Assembly: GCF_017982655.1 (NCBI RefSeq)
Contig: NZ_JABXYX010000023.1
Coordinates: 1 to 64,000, forward strand
From: Brasilonema sp. CT11
GTDB taxonomy: Bacteria > Cyanobacteriota > Cyanobacteriia > Cyanobacteriales > Nostocaceae
Direction: 5' to 3'
DNA: 64,000 nt
Of the stretch, positions 34,701 to 42,368 are shown one piece after another (positions within the stretch are counted from its first letter, which is position 1; every line of letters begins with the position of its first letter). A model generated the notes under the pieces. The model was not told the DNA's origin. It did no database searches and saw only the letters and a list, made by a program, of their open reading frames with translations. The position numbers were made by a program, and so were the translations under genes.

Positions 34701-35069
34701 ATGAGTCCTTACGGGTCTGCCCTGATGAAACAAGCGTTGCCTGTACCGCCAGAAGTCGTGCAACAAGTGGCTGAATACTTCAGCCTCTTGAGTGAACCTA
34801 TGCGCCTACGGCTGTTGCATTTGCTGCGAGATGAAGAAAAATGCGTGCAAGAATTGGTAGAGGCAACACAGACTTCTCAGGCTAATGTATCAAAACACTT
34901 GAAGGTCATGTGGCAAGCAGGAATCCTTAGTCGTCGCAGTGAAGGAACCTGTGCCTATTACCGAGTTGAAGATGAAATGATTTTTGAATTGTGTAATAGG
35001 GTTTGCGATCGACTCGCCTCCAGGTTAGAACAGCAAGCCCGTAATTTTCGGTTCTTAAATACCAAGTAA
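34701..35069 (+). CDS. ArsR/SmtB family transcriptional regulator
   Basis: A 122-residue winged-helix repressor: FSLLSEPMRLRLLHLLRDEE, then recognition helix TSQANVSKHLKVMWQAGIL and wing CAYYRVED. The alpha-3 metal motif ELCVCDL of SmtB/ArsR is absent. Cysteines are at 48 (EEKCVQEL), 84, 98 and 102 (FELCNRVCDRL). The C48 position together with C98/C102 resembles persulfide- or redox-sensing ArsR proteins (BigR/SqrR type) more than metal sensors, but that is inference. It is encoded 40 bp downstream of accB and may read through from efp-accB. Confidence 0.85.
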   Translation: MSPYGSALMKQALPVPPEVVQQVAEYFSLLSEPMRLRLLHLLRDEEKCVQELVEATQTSQANVSKHLKVMWQAGILSRRSEGTCAYYRVEDEMIFELCNRVCDRLASRLEQQARNFRFLNTK

Positions 35070-35315
35070 TTCTTGAGAAAAACTCAGAATGCAGAACACA
35101 GAACACAAAATAACTCCACGGGCGAGTCCGCGCTTATTCAGTATTAAACTGAACTTAGTTTGCTGCAAAGTACTAAACAAAGCGAATAGACTGATGTCTT
35201 AGTATTTACTTTATATTTGGAACACTTAAAACAGAAAGTGAGATTATGCGCACATAATCAGCTTTCTGTCAATGCTTAACTCAGAGATGTTATTCTAAAT
35301 GGTTAAGGCAAAGTG

Positions 35316-35813
35316 ATGCAAAATCAAACCCCAATCGGACAAATATCTGTGGAGAAGCATTTCCCTTTAACGACTGTAGGGGCACTTGCTGTTAATCCTC
35401 ATGGACAAGTCTTAATTGTCAAAACGACTAAGTGGCGAGGCACATGGGGTGTACCGGGAGGTAAAGTGGAATGGGGCGAAACGCTAGAAGCTGCAGTTAA
35501 AAGAGAGTTTGAAGAAGAAGTCGGTTTAGAGTTGACTGACGTACGCTTTGGGTTACTACAAGAAGCAGTTCTAGATTCACAATTTGTGCGGGAAGCGCAT
35601 TTCATTATGGTGAACTACTACGCGTTCTCTGCTAGCGAAACCATCACACCCAACGAAGAAATTGAGGAATGGGCATGGGTGACTCCCCAAAGGGCAACAG
35701 AGTATCCTCTTAATACCTACACCCGCGTGTTGATTTTGGATTATCTGCAAAAGCAAATCGACAAGTTATATCACAATAAAGTTCAAGAACAATGCAAAAA
35801 AAAGCGCTCGTAA
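35316..35813 (+). CDS. Nudix hydrolase
   Basis: A 165-residue protein with a full Nudix box (PGGKVEWGETLEAAV then KREFEEEVGLEL, about 45-69). Upstream lies AAGG at 35305-35308. It overlaps the next gene (SDR) by 22 bp, so the two are translationally coupled. The substrate cannot be told. In this neighbourhood a dihydroneopterin-triphosphate pyrophosphatase role is conceivable, but ADP-sugar and oxidised nucleotide substrates are equally possible. Confidence 0.85.
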   Translation: MQNQTPIGQISVEKHFPLTTVGALAVNPHGQVLIVKTTKWRGTWGVPGGKVEWGETLEAAVKREFEEEVGLELTDVRFGLLQEAVLDSQFVREAHFIMVNYYAFSASETITPNEEIEEWAWVTPQRATEYPLNTYTRVLILDYLQKQIDKLYHNKVQEQCKKKRS

Positions 35814-36511
35814 CTGGCTCGTCGGGAGGAATTGGACGGGCGATCGCCCTCAAGCTAGCAACTCAAGGATTTGATGTCGCATTTCACTATAACCGTAGTG
35901 GAGAAGCAGCCAGCAAGGCTAGTGAGGAAGCAACGACTTATGGAGTCAAAGCGATCGCCCTCCAAGCAGATGTTACCAATCCCGATCAAGCTAAGTCCTT
36001 GGTAGAAAATGCAGCCAAAGAACTTGGTGGCTTGTCAGTTGTTGTTAATACTGTGGGTAACTACTTGGGAAAACCTACCAGCCAAACATCCATAGAGGAG
36101 TGGCACGAAGTTATTGATTCCAACCTCAATTCCACTTTCTACATAACTCAAGCAGCACTTTTCTATCTGAAGGCAGCCAATTGGGGGCGCATCGTCAATT
36201 TTGCTTGTGCCAGCGCCCAGAATGTGGTGGCACGTCGGGAAAATACAGCTTATGTCATTGCTAAAACTGGTGTCATCATCTATACAAAGTCCTTAGCTCA
36301 GGAGATCATTAAGGACAACATTACTGCCAATGTGGTAGCACCAGGAATAGCAGAAAATTCTTTTGACGTAGAGGAAATGATTTCCAAACTACCTGCCAAA
36401 CGCGCAGCAACCTTGGAAGAAATAAGCAATGCTGTTTGGTTTTTTATCAGTCCCAATTCTGATTACATCACAGGACAAGTATTGGAAGTATCGGGCGGCT
36501 GGAGTTTGTAG
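35792..36511 (+). CDS. Short-chain dehydrogenase/reductase
   Basis: A 239-residue classical SDR with cofactor motif TGSSGGIG (8-15), the NTVG string (86-89), catalytic Ser141, and Tyr154 with Lys158 (YVIAK). The C-terminal ITGQVLEVSGGWSL is typical of FabG-like enzymes. The glycine motif lacks the Arg of pteridine reductases (TGxxxR), so a direct PTR1/FolM role is not supported. It overlaps the Nudix gene upstream and precedes the DHPS-like gene by 91 bp. Confidence 0.88.
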   Translation: MQKKALVTGSSGGIGRAIALKLATQGFDVAFHYNRSGEAASKASEEATTYGVKAIALQADVTNPDQAKSLVENAAKELGGLSVVVNTVGNYLGKPTSQTSIEEWHEVIDSNLNSTFYITQAALFYLKAANWGRIVNFACASAQNVVARRENTAYVIAKTGVIIYTKSLAQEIIKDNITANVVAPGIAENSFDVEEMISKLPAKRAATLEEISNAVWFFISPNSDYITGQVLEVSGGWSL

Positions 36512-36602
36512 TCTCGCTCTATTGCCATAGTTATAGATGAGTGCAGCTCGTTAGACAGGCTGCTCTCCGATAATTTCTATTTTTTCTCAACTGATTTGAA
36601 AT

Positions 36603-37496
36603 ATGCTTACTCTGGAAGACTTATACGCAATTCATGAACTCAACAAAGATGCCTTAAATGCAAAAGTAGAAGAGTTCACAATTGGCAGCAAAAATTTCAA
36701 TTTCAATTTCAATTCGAAAAAAGCCATTTTAGGAGTCATTAATCTTTCTAATGATTCTTGGTATAGGGAAAGTGTATGTTTAAGTTCAGAACAAGCTATT
36801 CGACGTGGAATTGTTTTAAAAGCTCAAGGTGCTGATATCGTAGATATTGGCGCTGAGTCCACTTTAGAAAAAGCAGAGAGGGTTGAAGACGTAAGACAAA
36901 AAAGTCAAATTCTGCCTGTTCTTGAAGCTCTAAATCAACAAGGTGTTTTGACTTCAATTGAAACTTATTATCCTCAAGTTGCTAGAGAATGTTTGCGGGC
37001 TGGGGCAAATGTCATTAACTTAACAGGAACAGAAAAAAGTGAAGAAATTTACCAAACTGTGTCTGAGTTTAATGCAGGGGTAATTATCTGTTATGTTCAA
37101 GGGAAAAACGTTAGAGAAGTTGGTGACTTTTCTTTTGGCGATGATCCGATCAACTTAATGTACGATTATTTAGCTAAGGAAATAGAAACAGCTACTAAAT
37201 ATGGCATAAGAAAAATTTTTGTTGATCCAGGCTTAGGGTTTTATTACAAAAATCTCCAAGATAGCTCAGTGCGGATTCGTTATCAGATGAGAACCTTTTT
37301 AAATACTTTTCGACTCAGGAAATTAGGTTTCCCAGTTTGCCATGCGCTACCCCATGCTTTTGAAAGTTTTGGCGAAGAAGTCAGAAGTGCTGAACCTTTT
37401 TTCGCTGTTCTTGCTGCATTAGGAAAAACTGATCTCTTTAGAACTCATGAAGTCCCTAAAACTAAAGCTATTTTAGATACTCTTAGTTTTTTTTAA
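36603..37496 (+). CDS. Dihydropteroate synthase-like (pterin-binding) protein
   Basis: A 297-residue TIM-barrel protein related to FolP. Equivalents of the DHPS motifs are LGVINLSNDSW (43-53), DIGAEST (81-87), SIETYYPQVA (118-127), NVINLTG (136-142), DPGLGF (208-213), and a final FRTHEV string, which replaces the canonical R-x-HDV. The pABA/Mg loop and the GFGK motif are altered (GFYYKN), and the region after residue 214 is extended. It is probably a paralogue with a different acceptor, not the housekeeping FolP. It is cotranscribed with the SDR and MurL-like genes. Confidence 0.8.
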   Translation: MLTLEDLYAIHELNKDALNAKVEEFTIGSKNFNFNFNSKKAILGVINLSNDSWYRESVCLSSEQAIRRGIVLKAQGADIVDIGAESTLEKAERVEDVRQKSQILPVLEALNQQGVLTSIETYYPQVARECLRAGANVINLTGTEKSEEIYQTVSEFNAGVIICYVQGKNVREVGDFSFGDDPINLMYDYLAKEIETATKYGIRKIFVDPGLGFYYKNLQDSSVRIRYQMRTFLNTFRLRKLGFPVCHALPHAFESFGEEVRSAEPFFAVLAALGKTDLFRTHEVPKTKAILDTLSFF

Positions 37497-37567
37497 AGTG
37501 TTGGGAGTCAGAAATATTTCATCAGCAGTTTTAAATACTCTCTGTTTCTTTTCAAATTTTGGTAGTC

Positions 37568-39007
37568 ATGTCCTCAATTTTTGAACAATTCAAGAGTCGA
37601 TATCACGAGTCGCGTATACAGTACATGGCTACAGGAGAATCCCCAACCTGTTCTGTCATGTGTTCTGAAACACCTGAGTGGAACAGTTCTAAACTGGTTT
37701 TTCCATTTGTGATCGACAAGTGGAAGCATTTCTATGAAATTGAATTCCCACTCGAATTTGAAAATACAGAGAAACCCCACCCATCTGTCTTAATTGGGAT
37801 TGCAATGGCTGAAATTTATCGCCTTTGTGAAATCTGTACCCCTGAAATTGTACAAGTCTGTTGGTATAGTTGTCTGCCGTGGGAATCAGATTGGTGGAAT
37901 GAGGACATTTACTGGTATCTCCAGCAAAAGTTTTATCTGGAGAAATGGGGTTGGGATAAAATGCCTCGAATTGAGTTTTCTCAAAATGGCATAGAGATAG
38001 AGAATGATTGGTTACCATCAGTTAAGGATACTTACCTCCTTGCAGTCAGTGGAGGTAAAGAAAGTACCTTTGGGTTCGAGTGGATGCAGCAAGCTAACCT
38101 TCGTATGGAAGCCTTCACTATACATCATGCTGGAGGCATACTAGGAAACAATTGGCAGCAAAAGTTTCCAGTATTTGATTACATACGAAATCGAACCCGC
38201 CTTTGGGAAATACTAACCCATCCAAGAGAAGATCCGGCAGAACATTTTGGTTACAAAGGCGTTCGCAACGATCCAACAATTACTAATGCGCTGTTTATTA
38301 TGATGGTAATTGCAGCACAGCAGGGTCATCGGTTCCTCGTGTTGGCAAATGATAAGAGTTCCAATGAATCAAATGCCACATATGAGGGACGCGAAGTCAA
38401 TCATCAGAGTGCTAAGGGAACTGCTTACATAGAACGTTTTAACAATTTTTTAGAACGCAAGGGTTTGCCATTTCGCTATGTCAGCATTTGTGAACAGGTG
38501 TACTCAATTGCTACAGTTCACCAGTTATCCCTTTGGGATAAAAGTCTCCTGAATGTTCTTACCTCATGTAACGAGGCGCAGTGGGCACCAGGATCGTGTC
38601 GATGGTGTTGCCAATGTCCCAAATGTGCTTTTTCATACGCTTTAATCGAAGCAGCAACAGATTACCGTTTTGCTGTGCAGGTTGTTGGTAAAGACTTATT
38701 CAGCCTAACGACACTTGAGGAAGTTTGGAGACGTCTATTTGATCCAACGACTGAAAAACCATTTGAGTGTGTTGGCGAAAAGCGTGAAACTTTGATGGCA
38801 TTAGCCAAATGCAAAGAACGACGTCTCAAGAATGGTGAACCTTTGGGTGTTCTTGTCCACATCCCCAATCTTGAGTTTGACGAATCTCTCCTGATGATAT
38901 CAGCTCCAAAAAATATTCCTAAGCAACATACACAAAACCTAAATTCAGTTTTGACTAACTCCAGAACAATCAACCTTTTGAACAAGTTGGGAGATAGTCA
39001 TCCCTGA
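37568..39007 (+). CDS. MurL-like PP-loop protein
   Basis: A 479-residue protein. Residues about 150-360 hold a PP-loop-like ATP site (LLAVSGGKEST, 157-168), then NDPTITNALF, NDKSSNESN, EGREVNHQSAK, and a cysteine cluster CRWCCQCPKCAFSYAL (344-359). This order matches MurL (UDP-MurNAc-L-Ala-L-Glu epimerase) and its relatives. Substrate residues differ and the N-terminal 150 residues are divergent, so I call it MurL-like only. The start is ATG 37568. The 3' end overlaps folK by about 63 bp tail to tail. The last 20 residues (LNSVLTNSRTINLLNKLGD) may be unconserved. Confidence 0.65.
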   Translation: MSSIFEQFKSRYHESRIQYMATGESPTCSVMCSETPEWNSSKLVFPFVIDKWKHFYEIEFPLEFENTEKPHPSVLIGIAMAEIYRLCEICTPEIVQVCWYSCLPWESDWWNEDIYWYLQQKFYLEKWGWDKMPRIEFSQNGIEIENDWLPSVKDTYLLAVSGGKESTFGFEWMQQANLRMEAFTIHHAGGILGNNWQQKFPVFDYIRNRTRLWEILTHPREDPAEHFGYKGVRNDPTITNALFIMMVIAAQQGHRFLVLANDKSSNESNATYEGREVNHQSAKGTAYIERFNNFLERKGLPFRYVSICEQVYSIATVHQLSLWDKSLLNVLTSCNEAQWAPGSCRWCCQCPKCAFSYALIEAATDYRFAVQVVGKDLFSLTTLEEVWRRLFDPTTEKPFECVGEKRETLMALAKCKERRLKNGEPLGVLVHIPNLEFDESLLMISAPKNIPKQHTQNLNSVLTNSRTINLLNKLGDSHP

Positions 39008-39430
39008 GAGGGGTTCTATCCAATCAGGAGCAATTTCGGCTAATGGTACCAAAACAAAAGCTCTCTGTGTCATCCGTGGATGAGGGATTTGCAGATCAGG
39101 TGTTTCTAGAATTAACTCATCAAACAGAAGTACATCTAAATCTAAGGTTCTTGGTCCCCAACGTTCTTGACGTACTCTACCAAACTCTTGTTCAATTCCC
39201 AGCAGAGTCTCTAGCAATTTATGAGGACTTAACTCTACCTCTAATAAGGCACAGCCATTGAGATAATCTGGTTGTGATGGTCCTATTGGTTTTGTTCTAT
39301 ACCAACTAGAATGTGCTTTTACTGTAATACCTGGAGTTTTATCCAGTTTTTCCAGGGCAGCTTCTAAAATAGCTTGGGAGTTACCAAGGTTACTCCCGAG
39401 GGCGATCGCACTCAGTGAACGCTGTGTCAT
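38945..39430 (-). CDS. folK: 6-hydroxymethyl-7,8-dihydropterin pyrophosphokinase
   Basis: A 161-residue FolK with ALGSNLGNS (11-19), SSWYRTKPIGPSQPDYLNGC (about 41-60), LGIEQEFGRVRQERWGPRTL then DLDVLLF (the HPPK signature RxxRWGPRxxDLDxL), and HPRMTQRAFVL. It transfers pyrophosphate from ATP to hydroxymethyldihydropterin, the step before dihydropteroate synthase. It is convergent with the MurL-like gene and next to a DHPS-like paralogue, which makes the local pterin link notable. Confidence 0.94.
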   Translation of the reverse strand: MTQRSLSAIALGSNLGNSQAILEAALEKLDKTPGITVKAHSSWYRTKPIGPSQPDYLNGCALLEVELSPHKLLETLLGIEQEFGRVRQERWGPRTLDLDVLLFDELILETPDLQIPHPRMTQRAFVLVPLAEIAPDWIEPLSGMTISQLVQKVDCSGVSQN

Positions 39431-39579
39431 TGTAAGTTTTTCAATAGTTTAAGACAATAGGGCTTATTTGACATTCCCACGACTGAAAGCTGATGGGTAA
39501 AAAAGCTCTGCTTCAAGTACCATAGAATTAATTACTACAAACTCAATTATTCTATTTCATCAGCCGTAAGGAAACTTCT

Positions 39580-40581
39580 ATGACATCTACCATATTTCAG
39601 GGATTTGAACAAGTATATGTACATCCCAGTCAATTTCCAGACAAAGTTTATCAAGATTATTTAGCTGGCTTTTCCTTAAAACAAATAAATCATAAATTTC
39701 ATTATGACAGCGTTAAGCAAAGTCAGAAATGGTTGAGGATTCATGAACATTATTCTCCTTCGAGAAACAGTGATGATTGTGTCGATGCCTATGAAAAATG
39801 TTTTCAAAAAACTGCAGATATTCTGGAATACAGTTTCAGCTTACAGTTAATTGGATTAGGTTGTGGTGGAGGCACAAAAGATAATCTTTTAGTGTCATAT
39901 CTTTGGAGTCCACAGAGACAATTAGTCTATTATCCCGTCGATGTCAGTTTGTCTCTTTCTTTAATCGCTGCTCAAAAAGTCAGGGCATCTTACCCGAAAA
40001 TATCCGTGCAGCCGATTGTTTGTGATTTACTTAATTCTGATGATTTAATACTTCATCTTAATCACAGGGAAGAAGGTGAAAAAAAGATAATAACATTTTT
40101 TGGAATGATTCCCAACTTTTATCCAGATGAAATTTTGCCTGTCTTAAATAATTTTCTGCAAAAGGGAGATATATTGCTCTTGAGTGCAAATTTATCCCCT
40201 GGAAACGATTACGTTCAAGGCATTCAAAAAGTACTACCACAATACGATAATGAATTAACAAAAGATTGGTTAATAACAGTTTTAATGGATGCTGGTATCA
40301 ATCAAGAAGATGGAACTATTAAATTTTCTATAGAAGATGATAAAAGTAATCAGGATTTAAAAAGGATTAATGCTGACTTTGAAGTAGAAAATGATGTGAG
40401 TTTAAAATTGGATGACCAATTAATACAGTGGAAAAACGGAGATAAAGTACAATTATTTTTTTCGTACCGTTATACAACTCCTAAGCTCCAGGCAGTACTC
40501 AACAGTTATGACATTAAGATATTGGATTACTGGGAAGCTGCAAATCAAGAGGAGGGAATTTATTTATGTCAAAAGATTTAA
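39580..40581 (+). CDS. EgtD-like SAM-dependent methyltransferase
   Basis: A 333-residue protein of the L-histidine N-alpha-methyltransferase (EgtD/DUF2260) type. The SAM site is GLGCGGGTKD (92-101), followed by YYPVDVSLSLSLIAAQ, PIVCDLL, ITFFGMIPNFYPDEILPVLN and GDILLLSANLSPG. The family strings ELGSGSSxKT and LGSTIGNF are replaced by GLGCGGGTK and FFGMIPNF, so the substrate may not be histidine. No EgtB partner is adjacent, so an ergothioneine pathway is not supported here. It is AT-rich, monocistronic and closed by its own terminator. Confidence 0.75.
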   Translation: MTSTIFQGFEQVYVHPSQFPDKVYQDYLAGFSLKQINHKFHYDSVKQSQKWLRIHEHYSPSRNSDDCVDAYEKCFQKTADILEYSFSLQLIGLGCGGGTKDNLLVSYLWSPQRQLVYYPVDVSLSLSLIAAQKVRASYPKISVQPIVCDLLNSDDLILHLNHREEGEKKIITFFGMIPNFYPDEILPVLNNFLQKGDILLLSANLSPGNDYVQGIQKVLPQYDNELTKDWLITVLMDAGINQEDGTIKFSIEDDKSNQDLKRINADFEVENDVSLKLDDQLIQWKNGDKVQLFFSYRYTTPKLQAVLNSYDIKILDYWEAANQEEGIYLCQKI

Positions 40582-40618
40582 AACCAAAGTAAGCTGTCAC
40601 GCCTATGCTTTTTTAGAA

Positions 40619-40643
40619 AACTCAGCAGCGCTGAGTTGTTTTT
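40619..40643 (+). terminator. Intrinsic terminator after the EgtD-like gene
   Basis: AACTCAGC (40619-40626) pairs with GCTGAGTT (40630-40637) around AGC, followed by GTTTTT. It lies 38 bp after the stop codon. Confidence 0.8.
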
Positions 40644-40811
40644 CATGCTTTAATCTAAGTTGCAGTAAAGCGCCATCGTCCTTTAAGTAAATACTATGAA
40701 TTGTTACCGGAAATAAGCAATTTTATTATTTCTGCTAGCAGAAATCGTTTAATGTTGAAACGACTTGCCACATTTCAAGCGGCTTCTTCATAGTTATTTA
40801 AAAACAGCCTC

Positions 40812-41861
40812 TTAGCAGGGGTGATTTGCCAAGTATTTCATGCCCAACGCTTGATTGATCATTATTGCGAATAACTCATCTAAAGGAATTCCCGCTTTGT
40901 TCGCCGTACAAGCAACCACCGCGTTGTGGTCAAAAATACAAAACAACCCGGCTTCTAAGAACCAAGGTTGTCCCTGTGGGTCGATTCGGAAGTCAAATAA
41001 ACTATAATGGCGACAGCCCAAAGCCAAATGACACTTCTTAACTTCTTGCTGAACCTTTTGGGTGATCGGGTCATTAATATCTACAATCCAACCAGGGACA
41101 TAATTCTTAGCAGTTGAAGCCAAGTCGCCCTCGATGGGTATCTTGAATTTGTCAGTATAACTGCGGATGGGTCTGACTTGGGGGTCTATCATATACTCTT
41201 CCATAGGTAAACCGATGAGTTCCCCATCTTTGACAATAGCGCCGCATCTGACTTCTCGACCGGCTTCAATGAATGTCTCTACGATCACCTCCGAAGCAAA
41301 TTCAAATGCTTTCTTGAGGGCAGCGTCATACTCACTAGCTTCTTTGACTAAGGACACCCCTAAAGAGTTGTCGGCATTTGCGGGTTTGATGACTACTGGA
41401 GGTGTAATTGTGGGAACGTCTCCTTTGCGGAGGACTTCTCCAGAAGGAACTTTGACCCCAGCTGCTGCGACAATTGCTTTGGTTTTGGCTTTGTGAGCTG
41501 TTAATGCCATCAGATCCGGAGTATTCCCTATGTAAGGGATCTTAAGCAAGTCAAATAGTGCGCGGTACTCAATCATTCCAGGCAGACAAAACATTTGTGG
41601 CAACATAACGTCAATGTTTTGCGCTGTTATAAACTGTATAGCTTCTAACAGAGAAAGCGGTTTGGCGACAGCAATATCTTCAAGACTCAGAGAGGAAGGA
41701 AATCGCCACAGGCCATCAGGTGTGATGTATGCAATGAAAAATTCGTAGCGCGATGGATTTGCCGTAGCTACCAGACAGCTATGGGCGTAATTGCGTGACA
41801 ATTCACGGTAAAAATCACTGGATGGAGACCCTGCTACATGAAGGATACGAAGTACTGACAT
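40812..41861 (-). CDS. MysD-like ATP-grasp ligase (D-Ala-D-Ala ligase superfamily)
   Basis: A 349-residue ATP-grasp protein. It opens with RILHVAGSPSSDFYRELSRN, then RYEFFIAYITPDGLWRFPSS, IDVMLPQMFCLPGMIEYRAL, IPYIGNTPDLMALTAHKAKT, PPVVIKPANADNSLGVSLVK, EVIVETFIEAGREVRCGAIV and HYSLFDFRIDPQGQPWFLEA. These strings are those of MysD, which ligates an amino acid to mycosporine-glycine in mycosporine-like amino acid synthesis. No mysA, mysB or mysC is in the window, so the substrate is uncertain. It reads divergently from the MITE-bearing gap. Confidence 0.8.
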   Translation of the reverse strand: MSVLRILHVAGSPSSDFYRELSRNYAHSCLVATANPSRYEFFIAYITPDGLWRFPSSLSLEDIAVAKPLSLLEAIQFITAQNIDVMLPQMFCLPGMIEYRALFDLLKIPYIGNTPDLMALTAHKAKTKAIVAAAGVKVPSGEVLRKGDVPTITPPVVIKPANADNSLGVSLVKEASEYDAALKKAFEFASEVIVETFIEAGREVRCGAIVKDGELIGLPMEEYMIDPQVRPIRSYTDKFKIPIEGDLASTAKNYVPGWIVDINDPITQKVQQEVKKCHLALGCRHYSLFDFRIDPQGQPWFLEAGLFCIFDHNAVVACTANKAGIPLDELFAIMINQALGMKYLANHPC

Positions 41862-41946
41862 GATTCATCTTCTTAGGCACTGTTATACAGGATATAATAA
41901 TTTTGACAACAAGCCCTAAGCAGTAAACATTTCAGGTGACTAAGAT

Positions 41947-42096
41947 TTGGAGTTTAGACTAATTTTGCTTATCAAACCGCCAAACCCCTATCCAGACAAG
42001 CTTTTCTAATTTATATGCGGGTTGTGATTCTGAAGTCTAAAATGCCTGCTATACAAGGGCTGTAGCCTTAAAAATAGAATTTAGTCTAAACTCCAG
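41947..42096. mobile_element. MITE-like element with 15-bp inverted ends and 6-bp target duplication
   Basis: TGGAGTTTAGACTAA (41948-41962) and its exact reverse complement TTAGTCTAAACTCCA (42081-42095) bound about 150 bp without coding capacity. The direct repeat TAAGAT flanks the element one base outside each end (41941-41946 and 42097-42102). Terminal sequence and target length differ from the element at 6002-6213, so this is a second family. Confidence 0.8.
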
Positions 42097-42317
42097 TAAG
42101 ATGGTATTTATTACCCCAAAAGTCCGTTTATATACTGGCTGAATAGAAAAACTATAAACAAGATTGCAAAAGTAACAATTGCCACTCTTATGGGAAAGGG
42201 GAAAGGTTAAAAGGGAAAGGTTTTTTGATAATTCTTTCCCCCTTTCCCTTTACCCCTTACGCTCCGGATAGGAACTGCTCACCCGTTATAACTCATAGTA
42301 ATCTGTTGAGGAATTCT

Positions 42318-42354
42318 AAAAAAATTCATCCCTCGGTTCAAACCGGGGGATGAA
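42318..42354 (-). terminator. Intrinsic terminator of the GerMN gene
   Basis: TTCATCCCTCGGTT (42325-42338) pairs with AACCGGGGGATGAA (42341-42354) over 14 positions with one wobble and a 2-nt loop. On the minus strand a run of seven T (42318-42324 complement) follows. Confidence 0.85.
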
Positions 42355-42368
42355 ACTGTTTACCTAAC

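Larger units (their letters stand above)
41862..42368. other. Intergenic region with a MITE and C/G-rich palindrome
   Basis: This gap of about 500 bp contains the MITE at 41947-42096, then a purine-rich run GGGAAAGGGGAAAGG (from about 42190) opposed by CTTTCCCCCTTTCCC (from about 42225), which can form a long hairpin, and then the GerMN gene terminator. No gene is seen. Confidence 0.6.
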
